NCBI RefSeq assembly: GCF_000250655.1
Contig: NC_016935.1
Location: 6,776,001 to 6,840,000 of the forward strand
Origin: Paenibacillus mucilaginosus 3016
GTDB taxonomy: Bacteria; Bacillota; Bacilli; Paenibacillales; NBRC-103111
DNA: 64,000 nucleotides
Direction: 5' to 3'
Shown here piece by piece: positions 17,397-27,005 of this stretch (positions are counted from its first letter, which is position 1; every line of letters starts with the position of its first letter). The notes under the pieces are model-generated. The model ran no database searches and was not told the origin of the DNA. It saw only the letters and a list, made by a program, of their open reading frames with translations. A program made the translations under genes and the position numbers.

Positions 17397-17821
17397 GTTG
17401 ATGTTCTTCCCCTTCCGAAGGGCCGGCTTCCGCTTCCTGTCGATCGCTCCGCTGCCTGTTCGTCCGCCCCGCCCTGCTCGCAGTGTATTATTGTCAAGTA
17501 TCGCCTATAGCCCCTACTGCTTACAAGAGAAAAAATAGAGCGCTTTCTTTACAAATCAGAGAGAAGGCTTGCCAATTCAACCCTAGTCAGCGATTGGCGT
17601 TCCCCTGCAAGCCTCCATAGGAGCTGGAGCTGCCGCAAAGTACGGGATACCATGGACCTTCGCGTGTCTCCTGCAGTCCGGGAGAGCCGCCAAGACGCAG
17701 GGACCGGAAGCATCGTTCCGGTCCCTGAATCGGTATGGCTGCAGGCCGGAACAGCGTCACCCCGGGCCGCTTGATGCCGGAGCTCCCGTCGTTCCCCCTG
17801 CTTGGAAACCTTCTCTGCCGC
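17397..17821. other. Intergenic gap upstream of the sensor-regulator
   Basis: 425 bases without a credible gene. It contains a perfect 12-bp inverted repeat (CAGGGACCGGAA at 17698-17709, TTCCGGTCCCTG at 17716-17727, six-base loop) about 100 bases past the GH43 stop. It lacks a T tract on the minus strand, so it is only a possible terminator. The upstream region of the sensor gene must lie around 17400-17550. Confidence 0.5.
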
Positions 17822-19381
17822 TTACAAGGACTCCACGCGGAACCAAGGGAAGTCGGCATGGCCGCCGTCCTTGCCGAGGCAGAACAGGCCGAGCTTCGCA
17901 CCGACCCAGCCGCCCGGTACGGCCTCGAACGGCTCGCCGATCGTCTCGTATGCGGTGCCGTCCAGGCTGTACTCGAAGGTGCATACGGCTTCGAGCACGA
18001 TCTTCACCCGGAGGTAGACGGTCCGCACGGCAGCGTCCAGCTCCACGACCGCCGCCACGGCTTCGGATGAAGATTCTTTGCTGCCCGTCCCGGCGACGAA
18101 GACAAGCTCCGTCCGCTGCCCCGTGCTGCGCAGGGCGGCATAGCGGTAGTCGTGGCCGAACACGGTCAGGCCGGCCAGCGTCTCGCCGGAGCCCGGCGTG
18201 AGCGTGAGCGCGGTGGAGGCTGCAAGCTCGGGAGCCGGAAGCTTCTGGCAGAGCACGTTCGGCGCATCGTAGAACGTGTCGGAGCCTTGGGGCAGCGCAC
18301 GGGCGAACAGGCGCAGCTGCCCCGGATTCTCCGTGAGCGAGTGCCAGCCCGGTTCGCGGTTGCCCTGCCACTGCCACTGCAGGCCGAGCTCCGGCTTCTC
18401 GAATGTGTCGGAGGTCTCCGGCACAGCGGGCGGGTAGATGCGGCCGACATCCGGCTTCTGGTGGATGAGCACCGGCTCGCCGATCCCGTCGCCGTTCGTG
18501 TCGATCCCCATCACCGGCCAGTCGTTCTCCCAGGACATCGGCTGGAGATGGACGATCCGCCCGTAAGCCTCTCGGTCCTGGAAGTGGAGGAACCAGGATT
18601 CGCCGGACTCCAGCTCGACATAGCCGCCCTGGTGAGGCCCGTTCACGATGCTGTCCCCCTGGTGGAGCACCACTTTCTCCTCATAGGGGCCGAAGACCGA
18701 ACGCGAGCGGAGCACCAGCTGCCACCCTGTCGATACGCCGCCGGCCGGAGCAAAGATGTAGTAGTAGCCGTTCCTCTTGTAGAACTTCGGTCCTTCGACC
18801 GTCGGGTGATGCTCCGTGCCGTCGAAAATCATCACGCCGTCGTCCAGCAGCGACCTGCCGTCCGGGCTCATCCGGCACACCTGCAGCCGGCTCTTGATGC
18901 CGCAGCGGCTCTTGGCGAAGGCATGCACGAGATAGGCCTGTCCGTCCTCATCCCACAGCGGGCACGTGTCGATGATGCCCTTGGCCTCTTGGACCAGATG
19001 CAGCGGCGACCAGGGACCCGCCGCATTCTCGGCGTTCGTCATGTAGACTCCCTCGTCCGGGAAGCCGACGTAGATCCAGTACTTGCCGTCGTGGTACCGC
19101 ATGCTGGGGGCCCATACGCCGTCCCCATGGCGGACCTTGCCGTTGAAGCTGTCCGGCAGCCGGTCTACGGCATAGGTGAGGATCGTCCAGTTCACGAGAT
19201 CCTTGGAATGGAGAATCGGCAGACCCGGGGAACTGACGAAGCTCGAGGCGGTCATATAAAAATCTTCGCCGACGCGGATCACATCGGGATCCGAATAGTC
19301 GGCATACAGGATCGGATTGCGGTACTGCCCGCTGCCGAGGTCCGCGTACCACACAGGTTGATCTTGTGAAGTCGTTTTCAT
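17822..19381 (-). CDS. GH43 family glycosidase, second paralogue
   Basis: A 519-residue GH43 enzyme with no signal peptide, hence probably cytoplasmic. The catalytic acids are D31 in YSDPD, D138 in IIDTC and E196 in TVEGP. The propeller runs to about residue 320, then a C-terminal beta-sandwich with GDTFYDAPN-like and GWVGAKLGLFCLG segments, the usual GH43_C2 domain. It differs clearly from the GH43 at 10898-12517 and probably acts on another side chain or linkage. An AAAGGGG ribosome site precedes the ATG. It stands alone, in the same direction as the sensor-regulator that follows it. Confidence 0.88.
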   Translation of the reverse strand: MKTTSQDQPVWYADLGSGQYRNPILYADYSDPDVIRVGEDFYMTASSFVSSPGLPILHSKDLVNWTILTYAVDRLPDSFNGKVRHGDGVWAPSMRYHDGKYWIYVGFPDEGVYMTNAENAAGPWSPLHLVQEAKGIIDTCPLWDEDGQAYLVHAFAKSRCGIKSRLQVCRMSPDGRSLLDDGVMIFDGTEHHPTVEGPKFYKRNGYYYIFAPAGGVSTGWQLVLRSRSVFGPYEEKVVLHQGDSIVNGPHQGGYVELESGESWFLHFQDREAYGRIVHLQPMSWENDWPVMGIDTNGDGIGEPVLIHQKPDVGRIYPPAVPETSDTFEKPELGLQWQWQGNREPGWHSLTENPGQLRLFARALPQGSDTFYDAPNVLCQKLPAPELAASTALTLTPGSGETLAGLTVFGHDYRYAALRSTGQRTELVFVAGTGSKESSSEAVAAVVELDAAVRTVYLRVKIVLEAVCTFEYSLDGTAYETIGEPFEAVPGGWVGAKLGLFCLGKDGGHADFPWFRVESL

Positions 19382-19577
19382 GGCTGGGTGAGCCCCTTTC
19401 TCTGGCCGGATTTGGAATGCTGCATGCGTTCGGTCTGACGGTCCTGCCCGGTATCGCAGCCGCAGCCGAATCTCTTGAATATAGCCTTCATTCTAAAACA
19501 AAATTATGTGTACTTCTACCCGTTCCTTTGCCCCAAGGGCACAAAAATTGTATATTGTTGTCCCCCCCTACAAAAAC

Positions 19578-19611
19578 CTTATCCCCCTGCTCGCTGGAGC
19601 AGAGGGATAAG
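19578..19611 (-). terminator. Terminator of the pectinase gene
   Basis: On the minus strand CTTATCCCTCTGCTC and GAGCAGGGGGATAAG form a long stem with a four-base loop, followed by GTTTTTG (19576-19572). It lies 96 bases beyond the stop of the large pectinase gene. The 325-base gap 19382-19706 holds nothing else that I can support. Confidence 0.85.
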
Positions 19612-19706
19612 CGGAAGCTGCAAACCGCAGCATGGACAGGCCGGGAATGGATAGACTTGAACCTCCCGCTGCACGCTGCCCATGGAGAGGATCGCCTCTT
19701 ATGCGG

Positions 19707-22700
19707 TTACGGCTTCACCGACACCTTCACGACGGCATCCTTGCGGTTGCCGGCCTTATCCGTGGCCGTATACGTAATCGTGTAGACTCGCTCGCCGTAA
19801 CGCTCTGCGCGGAGCTGGAATTCGGTATCGTTCGTGCCGTAAGCGGCGCCCTGGATGTCCTTCGGCAGGTCATCCGCGGCCAGTCCCGCATCCGCTTCGC
19901 TGCTCGTGATCGACTTCAGCACGATGGAGGCGAGGCCCGAACCCGAATCCGTGCCCTTGGCGGTCACACGGATCGGCACCATGCGGTGGTTCGGCGGCCA
20001 GAGCTTCGGCGTATTGACACTGAGCGTCAGCGCCGGCGCCGTCTTGTCGATCACGCGGACCGTCGCGGTGGCCGAGCCCTGGTTGCCCGCCGCATCCACG
20101 AAGGTGAAGGTGAACGAACCGTTGGCCTCAAAGGTATAGCTGAGGGACCCGTTATTGTTCGTGACGGTCACCGGCTCGCTCGGCACGATCGTGGCCGTCA
20201 CCGGCCCGTTCGTCGGACCGTAAGCGCTGTAGGTGACCGTGGCCGTAGGCGGCACGGTGTCCACCGGCTTTTCCACCGTGAAATGAACCTGGTACGTACC
20301 GGCGGTTCCGTCCTGGGCGGTCACCTTCACGGAAGCCGTTCCCGGAAGAGCCGCAGCCTGTTCGATCTGCACCGCGGAGCCTGCCGCGTAGACAGATGCG
20401 GTAACGGTCGGCGCGGCCGTGGTTCCCGCCGGCAGGAGCACTTCATACGCCGTGACCTCCGGACGGAAGCCCGCTACGGGAACCCCATCCGCCTGCAAGG
20501 AAGCAAGCTGGGTGCTGCCGCCGAGCAGCGGAGTGCGCTTCAGCGGATTCCAGCCGTCCGTGCCGGGAAGCGTGACTTCCGGCAGCAGGGCAGCCGCTTC
20601 CTCTGCGGTCAGCTGCTTCGACCAGCGGTAACGGTCCTGCGGCCTCGCCCCCGGGCCGTAGCTGGCGTATTCGTTATAGCTCGCCGTCAGCTCGTTGGCG
20701 GTATTGCCCCAGTTGTCCCAGCCGGTCGGCCGGATATGGTCATCCATATACGTGTTGACATAGCTGACCTTGGCATAAGGTCTCCAAGGGCGGCCGAGTG
20801 CGACGGTGCCGGTGAGTCCGGGCTCTGCCGTCAGCCGGCTGTTCAGGAACAGGTAGCCCTTGCCGCCTTGGGGTGTGGAGGCTGCCGTTACGTAGCCGCC
20901 GGCCAGGCTGTGGATCACGCAGTTCTCGAAGACGAGAGCGGCGGAGCCGAAAATGTAGTCGACGGTGCCTTCAATATGACTGTCGACGAACACCTGACGG
21001 CCGTCATTCGCGTAGAACGTATCCTGGAAGGCCGTCAGCTTGACGCCCCGGAAGAACATCCGGTCACCCTTGGTCAAGAGCGCTACCGCCTGGCCGGCGA
21101 ACTGGCCGGCATCGTTGGCGACCGTCAGGTTCTCTGCGGTGAAGTCATTCGCCGATACCGTGAACGAGGCGCTGCCGGTGGTGCCGAGCTCGCGGCCGCC
21201 CGCATCCAGCGTCTTCGCGCTGTCGCCGTAGATCAGCACGGTGCCTTCCCGGCTCTGGCCGATCATGCGGACCTTCACTTTGGTGGAAGGCATATTCAGC
21301 TTCTCGCGGTATACGCCGTCCTTGATCTTGATGACCGTCGTGACCGGGCTGTTGTCCGGCACGGCGTTAATCGCCTCCTGCACCTTGGCGTACATGCCGC
21401 TGCCGTCCGCCGCCACCGTCAGTACGGCAGCCGGCGTTTCCTGTACGGGGGCGGTCGAACCGCTCTCCCCTGCGGCATTAACGGCGCTGACCAGGTAGTA
21501 GTAGGTCTTCCCGTTCACCAATCCGGCATCCTTATAGGTCGTGCCGGGCACCTGCGATGCGATCGTTACGAATCCGCCGTCCGGGCGTTCGCTCCGCTTG
21601 ACGGTATAAGCGTCGGCACCCGCCGCAGCCTTCCAGAAGAGCACGGCTTCCCCGCTGCCCGGCTCCGCCCGCAGTCCCTGCGGCACGGCCGGCACGCCCT
21701 CAGCCCCAGCCGGACGCACGGCGGCCGGTGCGGAGGCAAGCCCGTGTACCGCATCGTTGCGTGCCGTCACGGTGTAGTAATACGGCACGCCTTGCGGCAG
21801 CCCTTCCTCCAGGTACGTGAGACCGGCCGTATCCGCCAGAGCCGTATAAGGCCCTTCCGGCGATGCGGCGCGCTTCACTTCATAGGAGGACGCGCCCTCC
21901 ACCGCATTCCAGCTCAGCGTGACGCTGCCCGCGCCGGCGGTTCCCGTCACGGCAGGCGTTCCGAGCGCCGCCGCCGGCAGTACGGTGACGGCCGGAGCGT
22001 CCGGCCCTTCCCCGCCCACACTGGAGGCCGACACGGTGTAATAGTAGGTTCTGCCGTTGACGAGGCCCCCGTCACGGAAGGCCGTGCCGGTTACCTTGGC
22101 CGCCGCCACGGTGAACGGACCTGCTGCATTCTCGGCACGTTTGACGCTGTAGTAAGAGGCGCCTTCCGCAGGCTGCCATGTGAGGTCCGCCTGCGTGCTG
22201 CGGGCCTGGGCCGTCAGCCCTGCCGGAGCCTGCGGCTTCACGGCAGCCTCGGACGGCGTCACCGCCACCTGCCCGGACGGTCCGCTCTCGCCGGTCGGCC
22301 CGGTGGCCGTCACGACATAGTAGTATGTCGTCCCGTTCGCAAGCCCTTCATCGATATACTGCGTGGCCGTTACCCCGGATGCCACAGCCGTATAAGGGCC
22401 TCCGCTGACGGTGGACCGCTTCACCGTATAGGATGCGGCTCCTGCCGCTGCCGTCCAGTTCAGCTGGACTTTGCCGTATCCCGGCACGGCCGTGAGGCCC
22501 TGCGGGGTGGCGATCGGCTCCACGTACACTTTGAGGTTATCGTAATACAGCGTACCCTTGCCTGTTCCAGGCGTCTTCGCCAGAATCCGGCCGATGCCCG
22601 CGCCGGCCATGTCGGCCTGGAAATCTACGCCGAGGGCTGCCGGAGCGCCGTCAATATAGATATCCGCCTTCTTCCCGGGCACGTCCGCGACAATCTTCAG

Positions 22701-25595
22701 ATTGTACCAGCGGTTGTTCACCGGCGGCTCGCTGATCTTGTAGTCGGCGCCGCTCTTCTTGTAGACGAATGTATTGGCCGATTCGGCGACCGGCTGGGTC
22801 GGCTTCCGCAGCTCGATCGACAGCGGCGTCTTCGTTCCCGCTTCGTCCTGCAGCTGCAGCAGCACCGAGGTGCCCGGCCACGCGGCGGATGTCAGATCCG
22901 TCTCGATCACTACGGCACCGGTCTGTGGTGCGAACTTGCGGATGAACTGCGTATTGCCCACTCCATTGTCGTACACGACCATCGCCACCGAAGAGGCGTT
23001 GCCTGTCGTGCCCGCCGGCACAGGCACAGCGCCTACCTTATGGTCGGCATCCTGCGGATCCGGGGTAATCGTGTAGCCCGCCGGCAGCGTTCCTTCCGCC
23101 AGCCCTTCGTAGCTGTCGTTCACCAGGTGGATCGTACCCGTGGCTCCGGTCGGCTCCGCGCTGGCCTCCGCCGAGTTGAAGCTCTCACCCTGCGCATTGA
23201 CTGCGGTCACCACATAATAATACTTCAGACCCGCGCTCAGCCCCGTGTCCGTGTAGCCCGGCTGCGTCAGCCCCTGCGTCACGACGGTGTAAGGGCCGCC
23301 GGGCAGCTCGCTGCGCTTCACCGTGTAACTCTGTGCCATGCTGACCGGATTCCAGTTCAAGGTCACCTGCTTATCGCCTGCAGCGGCCTGCACCCCTTGG
23401 GGTGCGGTCGGGTAATCCGCCGGCAACGCGCGCACGGCTGCTCCGGAGAAGACCGACGTATTGTACTTCTGGACATCGTCGTCGGCATCGGCGGCGTCCG
23501 CCGCGAGACCGAAGTAAGCCGTCTCGCCCATCGGAATCGAGGCCGTGCCCGTTACCGTCCAGTTCACCCCGTCCTTCGACACGAGGGTTGTGAACTGGCT
23601 GCCGAGACGGACCGCCTTCACCCAATACGGCACCGAGATGAAGTCTTCCGGCTCGGTCTTTGCCGCCTGGGCTCCGGCCGTTGTACGGGTGAGGGTCACG
23701 GCTTTGCGGCCCATTTTGACATACGGAATGTACAGAGCCGCCATGCGGGAGCCCGCAGTCAGGTCCTCGCGGATCATCACGCCCGCTTCCGCCCCGTCGT
23801 CTGTTGCCGTTACGCTCTCCACCCGGGCGACGATCTCCCCGTTGCCTGTAAGCGGCTGATAAGCGAAGTGGACTGCGTCCGCCGTTCCGCCCATGAGTCC
23901 GGCGGCTTTGACCGTCACGTCCGCCGGTGTGGCTCCAAGCTGCGTATGCCCGGCTATGCCCGGCGTACCGATGTCCTTCGCCTCCCATGGAGCGGTGCCC
24001 CCGCTCGTGTTGGCATGTACGGTGACACGATCCGACTGCACCGCAGTGCCCGTGTTATCCACTGCTCTGACGGACAGAGAGTGGGTCCCGTCCTTCACGC
24101 CCGGCCATGCCAGCGAATACGGGGCGGAGGTATCTTCGCCCAGCAGCACATCGCCGAGGTAGAACTGCACCTTGGCTACCGTGCCGTCCGGATCGGAAGC
24201 CTCGGCCTGCACCGTGATATCCGACCCCGCCTCCACGATCGTATTATGGGCCGGCGCTGTGATCGAAGCGGCCGGGCTAGCCGAGCCGTTCCCTGCCAGG
24301 GAGTTCAGGTAGACCTCCAGGTTCGTATACCCTTCGGCATTCACCAGATTACCGTCCGCACTCTCTGCCGGATTCAGCCCGTGCTGCGCTTCCCAGCTGT
24401 CCGGCATGCCGTCATGGTCACCGTCCGCAAGAGGGGACACCGCCTGCTCGAATTCCAAATAGCCGCCGACTTCCTTCTGGGAATTGATGTGCTCTCCCGT
24501 CCGGTTCCTCACGTCGCTGATGACTCTCGCGTCGATCGCATCGCGGCGCGGCAGTACGGCGCCGGCGCCGGCCAGCACGCTGGCATAAGCCTCTTCGGCG
24601 GTCTGCGGCTGCACCGGCTCGAGCATGGCTACCGGCTCGGCAAGCTTGGCGTCGGGGCTGGCCAGTGAGCCTACACCCTTCCAGTTGTCCGCGGTGACTT
24701 CGGGATTGCCGTCCATGTAGTTCCCGCCGATGTACATGCGGGAGTCCGCGGCCACACCGACGAAGATCATGCTGCGCGCATTCTTATACGTGCTCGGCCC
24801 GTATTTGAAATAGTTGTTGCGGAGGTTGAAGCTTCCCTTCTCCCCGCCGTAAGCGGAGAAAAAGCCCCAGTTATAGATGACGTTGTTGTACGCGTCCGTC
24901 TTGTCCTCCACCGAAGTTGCCGCGAACCGCGGGTTCCGGGAGACGTTGTGGGCGACAAGGTTGTGGTGGAACGTCGTATTGCGTCCGCCCCAGATCCCTC
25001 CGTAGCCGTGCCTTCCTTTGAAGTGGGTGGTCATCAGCATGCTCTCGGACATGATCGACCACTGCACCGTCGTATTCTCATTCTCGTACATGCTCATCAC
25101 TTCATCGACGGACCAGGAGAACGAGCAGTGGTCGATGATAATGTTCTTGTGATACCGGCCTCCGAATGCGTCATCCTCGCTCATCACCCGGTCCCCGAGC
25201 CGGAAGCGCAGATAGCGGATCACGAGGTTGTCCCCGTCGATCGAGGTCGTATAATCCGCGACCGTGATCCCTTCGCCCGGTGCCGTCTGGCCGGCAATCG
25301 TCAGATTCGACCCGGTGATTTTCAGCGGGGACTGCAGATGAATCGTGCCGCCCACCTTGAAGATAATCGTCCGGTTGCTGCCGGCTACCGCGTCCCGCAG
25401 CGAGCCCGGTCCCGAATCGGCGAGCGTCGTCACCTCATAGACGCTGCCTCCCCGGCCGCCGGTCGTATACTTGCCTCCGCCTTCCGCTCCCGGAAAGGCG
25501 GGCACGCCAGCTCCCGCCGTTTCGGCCGATGCCGCCCCGGGCAGCAGGCTTCCCAGCATGGCCATAATGAGTACCGATGCCACTGTCTTTTTCAC
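19707..25595 (-). CDS. Secreted multidomain pectate lyase / pectin methylesterase
   Basis: A 1962-residue exported protein carrying two pectin-active domains. Order (approximate residues): signal peptide ending AASA at 24; PL1-like pectate lyase 25-430 with IIDHCSFSW and YNNVIYNWG; a calcium-loop-like DGDHDGMPDSW near 392; Ig-like 440-530; a DUF1349-like sandwich 535-720; FN3 728-815; a LamG-like module 818-1030; four FN3 repeats 1030-1390; CE8 pectinesterase 1390-1690 with FQDTFYA, VDYIFGSA and GRPW; cadherin-like and Ig-like C-terminal modules. The CE8 part would remove methyl esters and the lyase cut the resulting polygalacturonate. No SLH or sortase signal, so probably free. A frame extends to 25682, but AAAGGGAGG lies just before a GTG at 25595 that begins the signal peptide. 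Confidence 0.92.
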   Translation of the reverse strand: MKKTVASVLIMAMLGSLLPGAASAETAGAGVPAFPGAEGGGKYTTGGRGGSVYEVTTLADSGPGSLRDAVAGSNRTIIFKVGGTIHLQSPLKITGSNLTIAGQTAPGEGITVADYTTSIDGDNLVIRYLRFRLGDRVMSEDDAFGGRYHKNIIIDHCSFSWSVDEVMSMYENENTTVQWSIMSESMLMTTHFKGRHGYGGIWGGRNTTFHHNLVAHNVSRNPRFAATSVEDKTDAYNNVIYNWGFFSAYGGEKGSFNLRNNYFKYGPSTYKNARSMIFVGVAADSRMYIGGNYMDGNPEVTADNWKGVGSLASPDAKLAEPVAMLEPVQPQTAEEAYASVLAGAGAVLPRRDAIDARVISDVRNRTGEHINSQKEVGGYLEFEQAVSPLADGDHDGMPDSWEAQHGLNPAESADGNLVNAEGYTNLEVYLNSLAGNGSASPAASITAPAHNTIVEAGSDITVQAEASDPDGTVAKVQFYLGDVLLGEDTSAPYSLAWPGVKDGTHSLSVRAVDNTGTAVQSDRVTVHANTSGGTAPWEAKDIGTPGIAGHTQLGATPADVTVKAAGLMGGTADAVHFAYQPLTGNGEIVARVESVTATDDGAEAGVMIREDLTAGSRMAALYIPYVKMGRKAVTLTRTTAGAQAAKTEPEDFISVPYWVKAVRLGSQFTTLVSKDGVNWTVTGTASIPMGETAYFGLAADAADADDDVQKYNTSVFSGAAVRALPADYPTAPQGVQAAAGDKQVTLNWNPVSMAQSYTVKRSELPGGPYTVVTQGLTQPGYTDTGLSAGLKYYYVVTAVNAQGESFNSAEASAEPTGATGTIHLVNDSYEGLAEGTLPAGYTITPDPQDADHKVGAVPVPAGTTGNASSVAMVVYDNGVGNTQFIRKFAPQTGAVVIETDLTSAAWPGTSVLLQLQDEAGTKTPLSIELRKPTQPVAESANTFVYKKSGADYKISEPPVNNRWYNLKIVADVPGKKADIYIDGAPAALGVDFQADMAGAGIGRILAKTPGTGKGTLYYDNLKVYVEPIATPQGLTAVPGYGKVQLNWTAAAGAASYTVKRSTVSGGPYTAVASGVTATQYIDEGLANGTTYYYVVTATGPTGESGPSGQVAVTPSEAAVKPQAPAGLTAQARSTQADLTWQPAEGASYYSVKRAENAAGPFTVAAAKVTGTAFRDGGLVNGRTYYYTVSASSVGGEGPDAPAVTVLPAAALGTPAVTGTAGAGSVTLSWNAVEGASSYEVKRAASPEGPYTALADTAGLTYLEEGLPQGVPYYYTVTARNDAVHGLASAPAAVRPAGAEGVPAVPQGLRAEPGSGEAVLFWKAAAGADAYTVKRSERPDGGFVTIASQVPGTTYKDAGLVNGKTYYYLVSAVNAAGESGSTAPVQETPAAVLTVAADGSGMYAKVQEAINAVPDNSPVTTVIKIKDGVYREKLNMPSTKVKVRMIGQSREGTVLIYGDSAKTLDAGGRELGTTGSASFTVSANDFTAENLTVANDAGQFAGQAVALLTKGDRMFFRGVKLTAFQDTFYANDGRQVFVDSHIEGTVDYIFGSAALVFENCVIHSLAGGYVTAASTPQGGKGYLFLNSRLTAEPGLTGTVALGRPWRPYAKVSYVNTYMDDHIRPTGWDNWGNTANELTASYNEYASYGPGARPQDRYRWSKQLTAEEAAALLPEVTLPGTDGWNPLKRTPLLGGSTQLASLQADGVPVAGFRPEVTAYEVLLPAGTTAAPTVTASVYAAGSAVQIEQAAALPGTASVKVTAQDGTAGTYQVHFTVEKPVDTVPPTATVTYSAYGPTNGPVTATIVPSEPVTVTNNNGSLSYTFEANGSFTFTFVDAAGNQGSATATVRVIDKTAPALTLSVNTPKLWPPNHRMVPIRVTAKGTDSGSGLASIVLKSITSSEADAGLAADDLPKDIQGAAYGTNDTEFQLRAERYGERVYTITYTATDKAGNRKDAVVKVSVKP

Positions 25596-26011
25596 AACCT
25601 TGCCTCCCTTTGCACTCTCGTATTGAACTGCCGCTCTGTTCTGTTCTGACTGCCTAAGTCCCTTCGAACTTGTCCCTTCCAACTTGTCCCTTCTTTCCCT
25701 GCCGGCCCCGGTACGCCCGTACTCGCGCCATGCTCAAGACCGGCGGATCTGTCATCCCTCCTCGCGCCTCCTTCCATCCGGCAGCAGTGAAGGGAACGGC
25801 CGGAGAGATCGTCTCCCATCGCCGTTCCCCTCGGCCTCTCCATTATGGGCGGCAGCCTTGTGGCAGGCTATGCATCCTGGATAACCTCTTGGCTGCAGCC
25901 GGGGCCCCGGCGCGGTGCAGCAGGGATTGCACGCCCTTTCGCAGCAGCCCCGCAGCGCTTCAAGTTGCCTCCGGCACAATGGTTATTTGGGGCACACCCT
26001 TCCCCGCGCAC

Positions 26012-26049
26012 AAAAAAAAGAAGCTGCCGCCCCAAGAGAGCGAAGCTTC
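26012..26049 (-). terminator. Terminator after the Lin0512 gene
   Basis: On the minus strand GAAGCT (26049-26044) pairs with AGCTTC (26025-26020), with an extended GC-rich inner region, followed by eight T (26019-26012). Confidence 0.65.
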
Positions 26050-26054
26050 ATTCC

Positions 26055-26115
26055 GAATCAACATTCACGAGTCAACATTCCCGAGTCAACATTCCCGAGT
26101 CAACATTCCCGAGTC
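26055..26115. repeat. 14-bp minisatellite
   Basis: One degenerate (26055-26068) and three identical copies of GAGTCAACATTCCC (26069-26110) plus a five-base start of another. It lies between the stop of the Lin0512 gene and its terminator, so it would be transcribed in the 3' untranslated region. Confidence 0.9.
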
Positions 26116-26137
26116 CAAAACCCCAATCAAAAACCGA

Positions 26138-26497
26138 TCAATAGCCGACTTCTACTGATGCAATCACGACATAAGCCAGATCATTGACATCGTCCTTCTC
26201 GGGGAGGACCACCCCGGTGCCGGTCAGCATCCCGCCGTCCGTGACCTCAAAGGTGACCTGGCCATAAGGCAGCTCGGCCCGGACCGTTTCGAGGTCAAGC
26301 TTCTCCTTGTCGGCGGGGACCGCCAGCCTCACGTTCACCTTCATGTTGTGCAGGGAGCCCCCCGGCAGCACCGAACGAAGCCCCGGCATCGAGTTGTGAT
26401 GGATCGCGTTCTGCACCGCCCGCACGGCTGCTTTCGTTACGTTCTGGCCGTGAAGATCGATGCCCATACCGATTTCGATAAACATGATTTTGTCCAT
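26138..26497 (-). CDS. Lin0512-family conserved protein
   Basis: A 119-residue protein of the Lin0512 family (a conserved Firmicute family of unknown role). Typical features are the start MDKIMFIEIGMGIDLHGQN, the AVQNAIHHNSMPG segment and KVNVRLAVP. No signal peptide or membrane segment. A longer frame to 26533 exists, but AGGAGATGG precedes the ATG at 26497. It follows the SMR gene on the same strand with a 39-base gap, so the two may be co-transcribed. Function unknown. Confidence 0.85.
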   Translation of the reverse strand: MDKIMFIEIGMGIDLHGQNVTKAAVRAVQNAIHHNSMPGLRSVLPGGSLHNMKVNVRLAVPADKEKLDLETVRAELPYGQVTFEVTDGGMLTGTGVVLPEKDDVNDLAYVVIASVEVGY

Positions 26498-26536
26498 AGT
26501 TCCATCTCCTATACGTTCATTAGTATGTATCATGCG

Positions 26537-26863
26537 CTAGTGTGCCGGCCCCTTGAGATTGATCAGCACAACGCCCGCGATGATGAGCAGGATGCCGCCC
26601 GCCGTCGGCAGCGAGATCGATTCCTTCCAGATGAGCACTCCGATCGCCGCGGTCAGGGCCGTGCCGACTCCCGACCAGATCGCGTAAGCGACGCTGAGCG
26701 GAATCGACTGCAGGGACAGCGACAAAGAGTAGAAGGCGATCCCAAAGCCCATAAGAACTCCCAACGACGGCCAAAGCTTCGTAAAGCCGGCCGAGGCTTT
26801 GAGCATGGAGGTCCCGAAGAGCTCCGTGACGATGGCCAGCGCCAAAAAGAGATAAGCTTTCAT
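26537..26863 (-). CDS. Small multidrug resistance (SMR) family transporter
   Basis: A 108-residue protein with four predicted helices. It begins MKAYLFLALAIVTELFG, which places the proton/substrate-coupling glutamate at residue 14 exactly as in EmrE, and has the AYAIWSGVGTA and GVVLINLKG signatures of SMR pumps. It would export cationic compounds or guanidinium-like solutes; sequence does not separate these. Only one SMR gene is present, so a homodimer is likely. GGGAGG precedes the ATG at 26863; the longer frame to 26899 lacks a ribosome site. Confidence 0.92.
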   Translation of the reverse strand: MKAYLFLALAIVTELFGTSMLKASAGFTKLWPSLGVLMGFGIAFYSLSLSLQSIPLSVAYAIWSGVGTALTAAIGVLIWKESISLPTAGGILLIIAGVVLINLKGPAH

Positions 26864-26962
26864 CCGTATACCTGCCTCCCGGGTGCTGTATATCTTCACT
26901 GTATCACATGGGGCCGTCCCGATTCCATCCGTTCTGCGGCGGTCTGTCCCAACCCTCGGAAT

Positions 26963-26986
26963 AAAAAAGACTCCCTTCGGAGTCTT
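26963..26986 (-). terminator. Terminator of the glycosyltransferase gene at 27006
   Basis: On the minus strand AAGACTCC and GGAGTCTT pair around a four-base loop and continue into TTTTTT ATT. It lies 20 bases after the stop. Confidence 0.88.
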
Positions 26987-27005
26987 GGGCCGCGATCCCG
27001 CTGCC

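Larger units (their letters stand above)
25596..26137. other. Intergenic gap upstream of the pectinase gene
   Basis: 542 bases with no gene. Near 25792-25829 a strong hairpin (GGGAACGGC/GCCGTTCCC with an inner GGAGA/TCTCC pair) lies in what should be the pectinase leader or promoter region. The right part holds a terminator (26012-26049) and a 14-bp minisatellite (26055-26115) behind the Lin0512 gene. Confidence 0.5.

Noticed and set aside
17698..17727. Strong hairpin as terminator of the GH43 gene
   Set aside because: A perfect 12-bp stem, but no T tract follows in the direction of transcription, so I mention it only within the gap entry.
18152..19369. A 405-residue plus-strand frame
   Set aside because: Shadow of the GH43 gene at 17822-19381; no family features.
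19632..24668. A 1678-residue open frame on the plus strand
   Set aside because: It is entirely antisense to the pectinase gene, very rich in Arg and His, has no ribosome site or domain, and follows from GC-rich codon bias on the other strand.
26055..26115. Possible CRISPR array
   Set aside because: Repeats are 14 bases and head-to-tail without spacers; no cas genes in the window.
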